64,000 bases of DNA, taken from the NCBI RefSeq assembly GCF_003598715.1, contig NZ_QZFU01000033.1, positions 1 through 64,000 of the forward strand, read 5' to 3'. Source of the DNA: Nocardia panacis. Lineage in GTDB: Bacteria > Actinomycetota > Actinomycetes > Mycobacteriales > Mycobacteriaceae. The notes beneath the pieces were generated by a model that was not told the origin of the DNA, searched no databases, and saw only the letters and a program-made list of their open reading frames with translations. This document shows, in pieces, positions 38,489 through 46,482 of this stretch. The stretch's first letter is position 1, and the number at the start of each line of letters is the position of its first letter. The translations under genes were made by a program, and so were the position numbers.

Positions 38489-38567
38489 CCATGAGCGGCA
38501 TCCGGCGAAAATGGCTGGGACACAACACGATCCGATCGACGCTTCGACGAGGACGCAGCCCTGGCGT

Positions 38568-39545
38568 TCAGGTGATGCGGAAGCGGTTGCGGTACTCGGC
38601 CGCCGTAGTGCCCAGTCGGCGGCGGAAGGCGCGAGTCAGGGTGTCGATGGTGTTGAAGCCGCAGGCGGCGGCTATCCGGTCCAAGGTGTCGTCGGTGGTT
38701 TCGAGGCGGTGCCGGGCCACCTCGACGCGGGCCGATTCGAGATAGGTCGCCGGCGTCGTTCCCAACTCCTGCTTGAAGATTCGGGTCAGCTGGCGCTCGC
38801 TGACGCAAACCTGGGCGGCGAGGTCGGCGACAGTGAGGGGGCGTGCGAGGTTGCGGGTGATGTAGTGACGTATCTCCTCGACCCGGCGGGTGGGCGAGAC
38901 GACGTCCAGGCGGACGCTGAATTGACTCTGCCCACTGGGCCTTTTGAGATACACCACCAGCTCACGGGCCACGCGCAGCGCGACCTCCTCACCGAAATCG
39001 TCGGCGAGCAGGGCCAGGGACAGGTCGAGGCAGGCGCTCAAACCCGCACCCGTCCAGACGTTTTCGTCGCGGATGAAGATCGGGTCGGCGTCCACGCGGA
39101 TCGCCGGGTATTCGGCGGCGAGTTGGGCGGCGGTGGACCAGTGCGTGGTGGCGCGCTTGCCGTCCAGCAGACCTGCCGCAGCGAGTATGTGCGCTCCCAC
39201 GCACACCGACGCCACCCGGCCGGCACCCGAAGCCAATACGCGAACCCAGTGCACCACAGCCGGATCCGCGACGGCACGGATCTCCGTCCCATCGCCGGAC
39301 TCCACTGCGCCGGGAACGATGAGGGTATCGATTGCGTGAGTGGACAATTCGTCGAAGGTGAGATCCGGAAGCATTCGCACCCCCGCGGAGGTCGTCACCG
39401 GATCCATGGTCGGCGCGGCCAGCACGACGCGATAGCCACTCGGCCCGTCCATCACGCGCTCCGCCAGCGAGAACACTTCCGCAGGTCCGGTCACATCCAG
39501 CAGGTCGACACGATCGAACAGCACGACGGCGATCAACCTGTCCAT
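38568..39545 (-). CDS. GlxA-family regulator (DJ-1/PfpI plus AraC HTH)
   Basis: 325 residues. The N-terminal DJ-1/PfpI-like domain has the nucleophile-elbow region ASVCVGAHILAAAGLLDGKR; the C-terminal AraC domain holds two helix-turn-helices (LTVADLAAQVCVSERQLTRI and LDRIAAACGFNTIDTLTRAF). GlxA-type activators sense small nitrogenous metabolites. It is divergent from an isochorismatase-family hydrolase gene 118 bases away, a recurrent pairing. Confidence 0.9.
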   Translation of the reverse strand: MDRLIAVVLFDRVDLLDVTGPAEVFSLAERVMDGPSGYRVVLAAPTMDPVTTSAGVRMLPDLTFDELSTHAIDTLIVPGAVESGDGTEIRAVADPAVVHWVRVLASGAGRVASVCVGAHILAAAGLLDGKRATTHWSTAAQLAAEYPAIRVDADPIFIRDENVWTGAGLSACLDLSLALLADDFGEEVALRVARELVVYLKRPSGQSQFSVRLDVVSPTRRVEEIRHYITRNLARPLTVADLAAQVCVSERQLTRIFKQELGTTPATYLESARVEVARHRLETTDDTLDRIAAACGFNTIDTLTRAFRRRLGTTAAEYRNRFRIT

Positions 39546-39663
39546 AGCCCCTCACTGCGATGTCCGAATCTGCAGATTACATGACATTGCCGACACGATT
39601 CGGTGGCAATACCGTCGAAATCGGCCACCATGAGGTGGCGCCGATCCACCGGAAGGCATATCG

Positions 39664-40251
39664 ATGAGCACCACTCTGCGCGAGATCAACGGACTCGGTC
39701 GGACCCCGGCGACGCTCGCCGAGGCGACCCTGATCCTGATCGACTACCAGAACACCTACACACGCGGCGTGATGGAGCTGACCGGATGGGAGCGCGCGCT
39801 CGAGGCCGCCGCCGACCTGCTGCGCCGAGCGCGCGAAGCCGGAACGACGGTGATCCATGTCGTACACGACGACGGCCCAGGGTCGCTGTACGACACGGCC
39901 GCCGACATCGGGCAGATCCACCCGAAGGTCGCACCGATCGCCGGCGAATCGGTCGTCGTCAAGCACGCACCCGGAGCGTTCATCGGCACCGACCTCGGCG
40001 AAAAGGTGGACACTGCAGGCAATTCCGAGATCGTCCTCGCCGGCTTCATGACTCACATGTGCGTCACCTTCACGGCCGAGGGTGCCTTCCTGCGGGGCAA
40101 TGCCCCGACCGTCGTCGCGGACGCTTGCGCCACCCGGCCCCTGCGTTCCCCGGTCGCCGCCGTCACCGCCGAACAACTTCACCACGCCGCGCTCGCCCAG
40201 ATCGGCGACATCTACGGCGTCGTCGTCGCCTCGGCGGCAGATCTGAAGTAA
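39664..40251 (+). CDS. Isochorismatase-family cysteine hydrolase
   Basis: 195 residues. Catalytic triad D (LILIDYQNTY), K (SVVVKHAPGAF) and C (FMTHMCVTFTAEGA), with the cis-peptide region before the cysteine (LAGFMTHMC). Family members hydrolyse amides such as nicotinamide, carbamoylated amines or isochorismate; the exact substrate is not readable. Divergent from and presumably controlled by the GlxA-type regulator. Confidence 0.9.
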   Translation: MSTTLREINGLGRTPATLAEATLILIDYQNTYTRGVMELTGWERALEAAADLLRRAREAGTTVIHVVHDDGPGSLYDTAADIGQIHPKVAPIAGESVVVKHAPGAFIGTDLGEKVDTAGNSEIVLAGFMTHMCVTFTAEGAFLRGNAPTVVADACATRPLRSPVAAVTAEQLHHAALAQIGDIYGVVVASAADLK

Positions 40252-40332
40252 GCGACTGCACGACTCCGCGACTTTTATCGGCGCCGGGTCTGTCGATGTA
40301 TCTGGACAGACCCGGTCCTCGTACCTCCTCGA

Positions 40333-40679
40333 TCACCTCGCCGCGTTGCCGGGGGCCGGGTGGCGGTGGCGGGCGTCGCTGCGGCGAGTGCGCTCGTGCT
40401 GGGGGCCGTGGCCCGGTCGGCCCGCGGTCGGGGCCACCCGCAACTCGGTATAGCCGCCCTCCGACATTCCCGCCAGCGTCGCGCGGCCAATCCCTGCCGT
40501 TTCCAGCACCACCAGCAGATCCGCGCGGAATCCCAATACGTGAACGGCACATCGGGATCCGACTCCGTCGTGCCATGCCCACGAGCATCCCGGCACAACA
40601 CCCGAAAGCCCTGCCCGATCAGGTGTTCCGCTTGGGGAGCGAACATCGCCGAATCCAGGAAGAACCCATGCGCGAACAC
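40333..40679 (-). pseudogene. Alpha/beta-hydrolase fragment, frameshifted
   Basis: One frame holds FAHGFFLDSAMFAPQAEHLI, the H-G oxyanion region and DARGHGTTES; the next holds LLVVLETAGIGRATLAGMSE with the G-x-S-x-G nucleophile (GMSEGG). A single frameshift near 40525 is needed to join them, and both the N-terminus and the C-terminal Asp/His part are missing. The N-terminal side borders the recombinase relic at 40736. Confidence 0.7.
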
Positions 40680-40735
40680 GACCGGCCAGCTCGATTGTCC
40701 TCGAAGCGTGCGGGGAATCCCACGCCCACCGCGCC

Positions 40736-40815
40736 GCGAACTCCTCCGACTACCTGCTCACCGGACGCCTGCGCTGCCCACGCTGCGGCCACGCCATGCT
40801 CGGGCACCCGCGTGA
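40736..40815 (+). pseudogene. Large serine recombinase, zinc-ribbon fragment
   Basis: Plus-strand frame reads SSDYLLTGRLRCPRCGHAML, the start of the recombinase zinc beta-ribbon (family pattern DYLLTGxxxCxxCGxxM). Nothing of the catalytic domain remains nearby. It is fused directly to the broken hydrolase on the left and followed by the second excisionase relic. Confidence 0.75.
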
Positions 40816-40857
40816 TCAAATCTGTCACCCGATCGTGCAGCAGTCCCGGGCGTTTGG

Positions 40858-40985
40858 GTGTTCTGTCAGCGATGGCGGCGGTTCACTGCGCAGGACGCAT
40901 GGCGATGTCGAAGTCCTCGATTGGGCTGCGGATCTGGCCGCCGAACCGATATGCCTCGAGTTGGTCGGTCGCGAACCTCACGCCC
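40858..40985 (-). pseudogene. Decayed excisionase, copy 2
   Basis: Minus-strand frame reads QLEAYRFGGQIRSPIEDFDI then AMRPAQ and a stop, an intact C-terminal end of the same Xis-type family as at 36960-37090. The N-terminal helix-turn-helix is lost. About 80% identical to copy 1 over 120 bp, both in the same orientation, 3.9 kb apart. Confidence 0.65.
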
Positions 40986-41373
40986 CCCCACATCCCGCGC
41001 CCTCGGGTCCGAATCGGATGCGGTCACCGTATGAGCAACGGCGGGGTGGATGTCGCGTCGGGTTTTGAATTCCGCACCGGCGGAATCGATTACCGAGGCG
41101 GGCGATCGCTCGGCTCGGGTGTGCACTCGGTAGTTGAACCTTTCACTCGTCATCTCGAATGTGCCGCCGGCGCAACGGGGTCGGTTCGCGCGTGCGCTCG
41201 GTGGCGGGTTCCGCGCGATCGGAACCAACGGGCAGACCTGCCCGGATACTGTCCGAGATGCTTTGCGAGGGTTGGATATTGGCCGTGCCGACCTGAATTG
41301 TGCTGCCCCTTGAACTATTGGCAGGCATAGTTGGAGCGCGGAGATGCGGTAGTCCGTCACTAGTCTGACCGTC

Positions 41374-41928
41374 ATGCCCAAGAGCTTCTACGACCTGGTG
41401 TTCTCGGCGGTGTCAGGCAGTGCGGGAAAGGATGCCCACTACATCAGAGGCACTCTCGACGAGGTGCGGTCCGATCTGGAGAGCGAACTGTCGCAGAAAG
41501 GCTTCAATCTGTATCTGCTGTGCTGGTTCGGCTCGGATCTTCGAGTCAATGTCTATGAGCAGGGCAGCCTGGTGCAGACGATCGACCTGCACCCTTTCGT
41601 CAAGGTATCGATCGACGGCTATCCGGATCTCATCTTTCAAGCCTCGGAATTCCCGGATCATCCCGATATCGCCTCCGAGGAGTGGCTCCGGCTGGGCGAC
41701 CGGGTGCTCTCCGGCGAACTCGACGACGCCATCGTGGTCACCGTCGATTGGGACCGGATCGAAGTCCCGCCACTGGTCGGTGAGATCGCGACGAAATACG
41801 ACTTCGTGAAGATAGTCGATCCGTACGGTGACCACGAGGATCTCGACGAGGATGTCGACGTCGACAGCGACGAATACCTCGAGGATCCCTGCTGCGTCCC
41901 TTATGGATTCACCGACCTCGAGCAGTAG
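41374..41928 (+). CDS. Acidic hypothetical protein, 184 residues
   Basis: Begins MPKSFYDLVFSAVSGSAGKD. An alpha/beta domain (LYLLCWFGSDLRVNVYEQGS) is followed by a very acidic C-terminus (DHEDLDEDVDVDSDEYLEDP). No signal peptide or membrane segment. Acidic proteins of this size are sometimes immunity proteins, but no toxin is adjacent. The gene stands alone between relics; no family recognised. Confidence 0.65.
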   Translation: MPKSFYDLVFSAVSGSAGKDAHYIRGTLDEVRSDLESELSQKGFNLYLLCWFGSDLRVNVYEQGSLVQTIDLHPFVKVSIDGYPDLIFQASEFPDHPDIASEEWLRLGDRVLSGELDDAIVVTVDWDRIEVPPLVGEIATKYDFVKIVDPYGDHEDLDEDVDVDSDEYLEDPCCVPYGFTDLEQ

Positions 41929-41954
41929 GAGGCGCTGGACAGTCGCTGCCCGAG

Positions 41955-42197
41955 CTACGACGCGCCCGAGTTCGACCCGCCGAACCACTGTTCGGTGCCG
42001 TATCCCTCGATCCGCTCCACCTCTTCGAATCCGAGTTTCGCCACCGGCCGCATCGCCCGGTCGGTGGCGCTGTGCGTGCGAAGCGCCAACGGTTCGCCGG
42101 GGAGTGCGTCGACGAACCAATCCAGTGCCGCCGCGCATGTCTCGGCGGCATACCTGTATCCCCATGCCGCCGGCGGAAACAGGTAGCCGAGAGCGGC
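41955..42197 (-). pseudogene. GNAT acetyltransferase, C-terminal fragment
   Basis: The frame reads GYLFPPAAWGYRYAAETCAA, then THSATDRAMRPVAKLGFEEV and GYGTEQWFGGSN, the last 80 residues of a GNAT N-acetyltransferase (acetyl-CoA loop region altered). A TAA at 42198-42200 closes it at the N-terminal side, so the first half is gone. Non-functional. Confidence 0.7.
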
Positions 42198-42338
42198 TTA
42201 GTCGATCCGTCACCGGTGCGGTGGGGACGTCGGCTCGCTGGAGTAGCGACGTGGCCGGGCGTCATCCGCTCGCGCTGTGAAACTGCAGGTTTGCGCCGGC
42301 GAAGGCGGTGAAGAATGGTCCTCGCCTGCGTATTCGGG

Positions 42339-42608
42339 TCAGGCGAGGGCGAGGAACAGTTTTTCGAGTTCGGCTTCGGTCATTGGTTCGGAGCCGTCGG
42401 CGGGGTCGCCGGTGAGGCATTCGCGCAGGCCGGTGGCGACGATTTTGAAGCCGGCGCGGTCCAGGGCTTTGGAGACGGCGGCGAGTTGGGTGACGACGTC
42501 CTTGCAGTCGCGGCCCTGTTCGATCATGGAGATGACGCCCGCGAGTTGGCCGTGGGCGCGGCGCAGCCGGTTCAGCACTTGGGCGATGGTCTCTTCGTTG
42601 CCGATCAT
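42339..42608 (-). CDS. cstR: CstR-like persulfide-sensing repressor
   Basis: 89 residues of the CsoR/FrmR/CstR family (all-helical). C35 (QGRDCKDV) and C64 (LRECLTG) are the two reactive cysteines. The copper-binding histidine of CsoR (position 61 there) is G60 here, so copper sensing is unlikely and persulfide sensing, as in CstR, is favoured. The operator at 42645-42660 lies just upstream of its start, giving autoregulation; two more face the CoA-disulfide reductase gene. Confidence 0.85.
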   Translation of the reverse strand: MIGNEETIAQVLNRLRRAHGQLAGVISMIEQGRDCKDVVTQLAAVSKALDRAGFKIVATGLRECLTGDPADGSEPMTEAELEKLFLALA

Positions 42609-42634
42609 GGCGAGCGTCCTTTCGTCGAAATACC

Positions 42635-42892
42635 TCAGTTCATGATACCCGTGGGGGTATTTCCGAGCTCGGTGTGAGCCGTGCCGGGGGCGAGCTTGTC
42701 GGTTGTGGGCGAAGCTGATCGACGGCAACGCCTTGCGCAGCCGGGCGGGCGACCGCCAGGCGCCGTTGCCGGTCGATCGCAGCAGTACCGGCAGCAGTGC
42801 CAGACGCACCGCGAACGCGTCCTCTCGGCGCGCCGCCGAATGTGTCCGGCCGCGTGGGCGTGTGGCTGGGGCGCTGTCGGAGAGTCGCTCAT
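42635..42892 (-). CDS. Short ORF upstream of cstR, doubtful
   Basis: ATG at 42892 with AAGGGA nearby, directly behind the two operators, so something is probably expressed here. This frame (MSDSPTAPQPHAHAAGHIRR, then a cysteine/arginine-rich stretch CVWHCCRYCCDRP) looks partly like GC shadow; after about residue 22 the neighbouring frame (AFAVRLALLPVLLRSTGNGA) looks more natural, suggesting a frameshift. No family recognised. Confidence 0.35.
   Translation of the reverse strand: MSDSPTAPQPHAHAAGHIRRRAERTRSRCVWHCCRYCCDRPATAPGGRPPGCARRCRRSASPTTDKLAPGTAHTELGNTPTGIMN
42645..42660. promoter_or_regulatory. CstR/CsoR-type operator 1 (cstR promoter)
   Basis: ATACCCGTGGGGGTAT, the G/C-tract palindrome bound by CsoR-family repressors, 37 bases upstream of the cstR start. 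Confidence 0.85.
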
Positions 42893-42905
42893 CACTTTCC
42901 CTTTC

Positions 42906-42921
42906 ATACCCCCATGGGTAT
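42906..42921. promoter_or_regulatory. CstR/CsoR-type operator 2
   Basis: ATACCCCCATGGGTAT, second site, between the divergent short ORF and the CoA-disulfide reductase gene. Confidence 0.85.
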
Positions 42922-42933
42922 ATTGGGCAGAAG

Positions 42934-42949
42934 ATACCCCCAGGGGTAT
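42934..42949. promoter_or_regulatory. CstR/CsoR-type operator 3
   Basis: ATACCCCCAGGGGTAT, the most symmetric copy, 28 bp from site 2 and about 60 bases before the CoA-disulfide reductase start. Confidence 0.85.
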
Positions 42950-43009
42950 ACAAGTCGGAAGAGTGGCATCCGGCGCAGCTGCTGCCGCGGCCCGTCTGAG
43001 AGGTGTGAG

Positions 43010-44641
43010 ATGAAAGTTCTGATCATCGGTGGTGTGGCCGGTGGCATGTCGGCCGCGACCCGCATGCGGCGGCTGAGCGAGTCCGCGCAGATCGTCGTGC
43101 TCGAACGCGGCGCGCACGTGTCCTTCGCGAACTGCGGTCTTCCGTACTACGTCGGCGGCGTGATCCCGAAGCGGGAGTCGCTGCTGTTGCAGACGCCCGA
43201 GTCGCTCGCGGCGCGATTCCGCCTCGATGTGCGGGTGCGCCACGAAGCGACGGCCGTGGACCCGGTCGGCCGGACCGTCACCGTGCGCGAACTGGATTCG
43301 GGCCGCGAATATGTCGAGTCCTTCGACGAATTGGTGCTGAGCACAGGCGCTTCCGCTGTCGTTGCGCGCCTGCCCGGAGTTGAACGTGCGCTGGTGCTGC
43401 GGGATGTCACCGACGTGGACCGCGTGGTCGAGGCGGTCGGTAATGCCCGGTCGGCGGTCGTGATCGGTGCGGGGTTCATCGGTGTGGAGATGGCGGAGAA
43501 TCTTGTGCGGCGCGGGATCTCGACCACGGTGATCGAGCGTGGCCCGCAGGTGCTGGGGCCGTTGGATGTCGAGATGGCGGCCCCGGTCGCGGCCGAGATG
43601 CGCACCCACGGTATTCGGCTCGAACTGGGTGCCGAGGTGTCGACCATCGAGGCCGACACCGTGACGCTGTCCGACGGCAGTGTGGTTCCCGCCGATCTGG
43701 TGATCATGTCGATCGGCGTGCGCCCGGAAAGTGGGCTCGCCCGCGAGGCCGGACTGGAAATCGGTTCCGGCGCAGGAGTGGTCGTCGACGATCGGCTGCG
43801 CACCTCGATGCCGCACATCTACGCCGTCGGTGATGTGGTGGAGAAGCGGGACTCGGTCAGCGGCCAATCGGGGTTGATCCCGTTGGCCAACTCCGCGAAT
43901 CGCCAGGGACGGCTGGTCGCGGACGTCATCGCCGGACTGCCTGCGATCGACCCGCCCGCTCTGGGGACGGCGATCGTTGGTGTGTTCGGTCTCACCGCGG
44001 CGATGACCGGATGGAGCGAGAAGCGGCTGCGCGCCGCGAAACGCCCCTTCCGCGTTATCCATTCGCACCCGCTCGCCCACGCGGGCTACTACCCGGACGC
44101 GGCCGCGATGTCGCTGAAACTACTTGTCGATCCCGACACCGACCAGATTCTGGGCGCGCAGGCGGTGGGCGCGGACGGCGTCGACAAGCGCATCGACGTG
44201 CTGGCCACCGCGATGGCAGGGGGCATCGCGGCCTCGCGGCTGATGGACCTGGAACTGGCCTACGCGCCGCAGTTCGGATCGGCCAAGGACGCGATCAACA
44301 TGCTCGGCTACATGGCCGACAACCTGCGCATCGGCGCGCTGCGCACCATCCAGTGGCACGAACTCGACGAGGCGATCAGCACGGGCTCGCACGCTGTCGA
44401 TGTGCGCACGCCGGAAGAATTCGCCGCCGGGTCGATCCCCGGTGCACGCAACATCCCGCTGGACGAGCTTCGCGCTCGTGTCGAGGAGATCCCGGCCGGT
44501 CCGATCCTCGTCCTCTGCCAGGTCGGTCAGCGCGGCAACAGCGCCACCCGATTGCTGAACCAGCTCGGCCGCGAGGCGGTCAACCTCGACGGCGGGTATC
44601 GAACCTGGCGCGCTGCGGGCGCGGACCGGATCTGCCGCTGA
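43010..44641 (+). CDS. CoA-disulfide reductase with C-terminal rhodanese domain
   Basis: 543 residues from the ATG at 43010. FAD motif IIGGVAGGMSAATRM, redox cysteine C42 (SFANCGLPYYVGG, typical of CoA-disulfide and CoA-persulfide reductases), NAD motif VIGAGFIGVEMAENL and a dimerisation domain, then a rhodanese domain with active-site C503 (LVLCQVGQRGNS). Such fusions reduce CoA persulfide or polysulfide using NAD(P)H. The CstR-type operators immediately upstream fit derepression by reactive sulfur. Confidence 0.92.
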   Translation: MKVLIIGGVAGGMSAATRMRRLSESAQIVVLERGAHVSFANCGLPYYVGGVIPKRESLLLQTPESLAARFRLDVRVRHEATAVDPVGRTVTVRELDSGREYVESFDELVLSTGASAVVARLPGVERALVLRDVTDVDRVVEAVGNARSAVVIGAGFIGVEMAENLVRRGISTTVIERGPQVLGPLDVEMAAPVAAEMRTHGIRLELGAEVSTIEADTVTLSDGSVVPADLVIMSIGVRPESGLAREAGLEIGSGAGVVVDDRLRTSMPHIYAVGDVVEKRDSVSGQSGLIPLANSANRQGRLVADVIAGLPAIDPPALGTAIVGVFGLTAAMTGWSEKRLRAAKRPFRVIHSHPLAHAGYYPDAAAMSLKLLVDPDTDQILGAQAVGADGVDKRIDVLATAMAGGIAASRLMDLELAYAPQFGSAKDAINMLGYMADNLRIGALRTIQWHELDEAISTGSHAVDVRTPEEFAAGSIPGARNIPLDELRARVEEIPAGPILVLCQVGQRGNSATRLLNQLGREAVNLDGGYRTWRAAGADRICR

Positions 44642-44682
44642 GCGGTACACGAAATAACCTGAGAAGGAAGGAAACACGAGGA

Positions 44683-44838
44683 ATGTGCCACCGAATCACC
44701 TGCCGCCGATGCGGGAAGCCCGGCTACTCCGGATGCGGTAGCCACGTTGAGCAGGTGCTCGGCGATGTGCCGAAGGCCCAGCGATGCACCTGTGCTGAGC
44801 AGCCGCAACCACGCAGGCGCCGGCTTTTCGGCCGTTGA
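44683..44838 (+). CDS. Small conserved actinobacterial cysteine protein
   Basis: 51 residues beginning MCHRITCRRCGKPGYSGCGS and containing HVEQVLGDVPKAQRCTC. The MCxxxxCxxCGKxxxxGCGxHVxxVLxxVP pattern is a recognisable short actinobacterial family of unknown function, often near sulfur or redox genes. It starts 41 bases after the CoA-disulfide reductase and is probably in the same CstR-controlled transcript. Confidence 0.75.
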   Translation: MCHRITCRRCGKPGYSGCGSHVEQVLGDVPKAQRCTCAEQPQPRRRRLFGR

Positions 44839-45017
44839 CATCGATCCGAGGAACTCAGGTGTCGTCAGCCGCGACACCGACCGGCTTTCGACGCCGAAGC
44901 GATTCTCGTCGAGCGACGGACCGAAGGCCGGTGAACGCGCGGGACAGGTGATGAATAGGCGCCGCGTTGGTCGCGTCGCACCAACGGCGGCGGCGCCGAA
45001 CCGCCCCAGACTCGAAT

Positions 45018-45053
45018 GAAGGGTCGATATCGCAGGTGCGGTACCGACCCTTC
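45018..45053. terminator. Bidirectional terminator
   Basis: GAAGGGTCG (45018-45026) pairs with CGACCCTTC (45045-45053) between the converging stops at 44838 and 45113. The 44839-45017 gap holds nothing else. Confidence 0.75.
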
Positions 45054-45112
45054 AGCCCTGGAACATCACGGTGAGAGACGTGGGGACCGGAATCAGGGCG
45101 TCGAGGTTGGGG

Positions 45113-46462
45113 TCAGTGGACCCGGCGCGCGGTGAAGGCGCCGTTGTGCAGGTGACCGGCTGCACCGTCGGGGCCGAGGGTGAAGGCGATATCCCAGGTG
45201 TGGTTGCCGGTGACGGCGTCGTCGGCGGGCAGGAATCGGTGTGCGGCGATCGGCAGCAGTTCGGTGCGGGCGGCCGCGCCGCCGACCTGCTCCATGTCGA
45301 AGAACAGCACACCGTTGTCCATGCTGATCGTGTACTCCACACCGTGGGCGTGGTATCGGCCGGTGTAGACGGACGGATCGAATTCGAGTTCGGGATCGGG
45401 AGTCGGGCGGGACGGTTTGGCGACACCGAGCCAGTCGCGGAAGATCACGTCGAAGATCGCGTCGGCGAACGGATACCCCCGCGACGGTGTGTTGACGACC
45501 GTGGCCACCGCGATGTCGTGCGCGGGCATCCAGAGCAGGCAGGAGGATCCGTTGGGGGTGGTGCCGCTGTGGCCGAAAACCTCGACACCGTCCCATATTT
45601 TGCGGTAGGGGCCGACGCACCAGGAGTCGGCGAACACCCTGGCGGGCACGTCCACCTGCACCGTCTGCATGATGTCGACGGCCTGCTCCGAGAGCACCTG
45701 CGTCCCGTCGGCGGCCTTGCCGCGGCGGACGAGGAGTTGGCCGAAGCGGGCCAGGTCGCGTGCGGTGGTGGCCAGTGACGAACCGGCCGGGCCACAGCCG
45801 CGGGCGAAGCACCACGGGCGGACCACGCCGGTCGCGCCGGGCAGGTGGCCCACCGCGGTCGGGTGGTAGGGCAGGTCCGCGAACAGGCTGACCGACTCGA
45901 CGAGCCCGGCCGGGCGCAGCAGCCGCTCGCGCAGCGCCACATCCCAGTTGTCTCCGGTGATCGTCTCGATCAGGCGGCCGGATACGTTGGTGGAGGCGTT
46001 GCTGTACCCGTACGCCGTGCCGGGTGCGAAGGCCGGCGGGATCTCGGCGAGCAGGTCGAGGTAGCGGCCGATGCAGTCGTCGTCGTTGCCGGTGTCGGTG
46101 TACGGCCCGTTGTCCAGGCCGCTGGTCATCGCCATCAGGTGGCGCGGGGTGATTTCCCGCCAGCGTTCCCCTGCGGCCAGGCGCACGCCGGGCAGGTAGT
46201 GGGTGACAGGGGTGTCGAGGTCCACCAGGCCCGCGTCGACCAGTTGCAGGACAAGGGTGGCGGTGTAGACCTTGGTGGTCGAGCCGATCTGGAACACCGT
46301 GTTGTCGGTGACCGGAGTCCCGAGTTCGGCGTTCGCGATGCCGGAAACAGCCTGCAGCACCGTGTCGCCGCTCGCGATCGCGACCTGGGCGCCGGTGACG
46401 GAGAGCCGTTCGCGCGTGTCGTCGCAGAGTCGCCGCAGCGCGTCGGCGGAGAAGGTGGGCAT
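45113..46462 (-). CDS. Beta-lactamase-family serine hydrolase
   Basis: 449 residues from the ATG at 46462. The class C/DD-peptidase triad is present: S-x-x-K in IGSTTKVYTA (about residue 62), Y-x-N in GYSNAS and H-x-G in GHSGTTPNG. A C-terminal lipocalin-like beta domain follows (PSVYTGRYHAHGVEYTISMD). No signal peptide is visible, so it is probably cytoplasmic, as an esterase or amidase/peptidase. The gap of only 20 bases to the S9 peptidase gene suggests one operon under the TetR regulator. Confidence 0.88.
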   Translation of the reverse strand: MPTFSADALRRLCDDTRERLSVTGAQVAIASGDTVLQAVSGIANAELGTPVTDNTVFQIGSTTKVYTATLVLQLVDAGLVDLDTPVTHYLPGVRLAAGERWREITPRHLMAMTSGLDNGPYTDTGNDDDCIGRYLDLLAEIPPAFAPGTAYGYSNASTNVSGRLIETITGDNWDVALRERLLRPAGLVESVSLFADLPYHPTAVGHLPGATGVVRPWCFARGCGPAGSSLATTARDLARFGQLLVRRGKAADGTQVLSEQAVDIMQTVQVDVPARVFADSWCVGPYRKIWDGVEVFGHSGTTPNGSSCLLWMPAHDIAVATVVNTPSRGYPFADAIFDVIFRDWLGVAKPSRPTPDPELEFDPSVYTGRYHAHGVEYTISMDNGVLFFDMEQVGGAAARTELLPIAAHRFLPADDAVTGNHTWDIAFTLGPDGAAGHLHNGAFTARRVH

Positions 46463-46482
46463 GTGTCGTACTCCTTTGTGGT

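Noticed and set aside
42635..44080. 481-codon minus frame across the CoA-disulfide reductase
   Set aside because: Shadow of the reductase; only its last part near 42892 has independent support, and that is weak.
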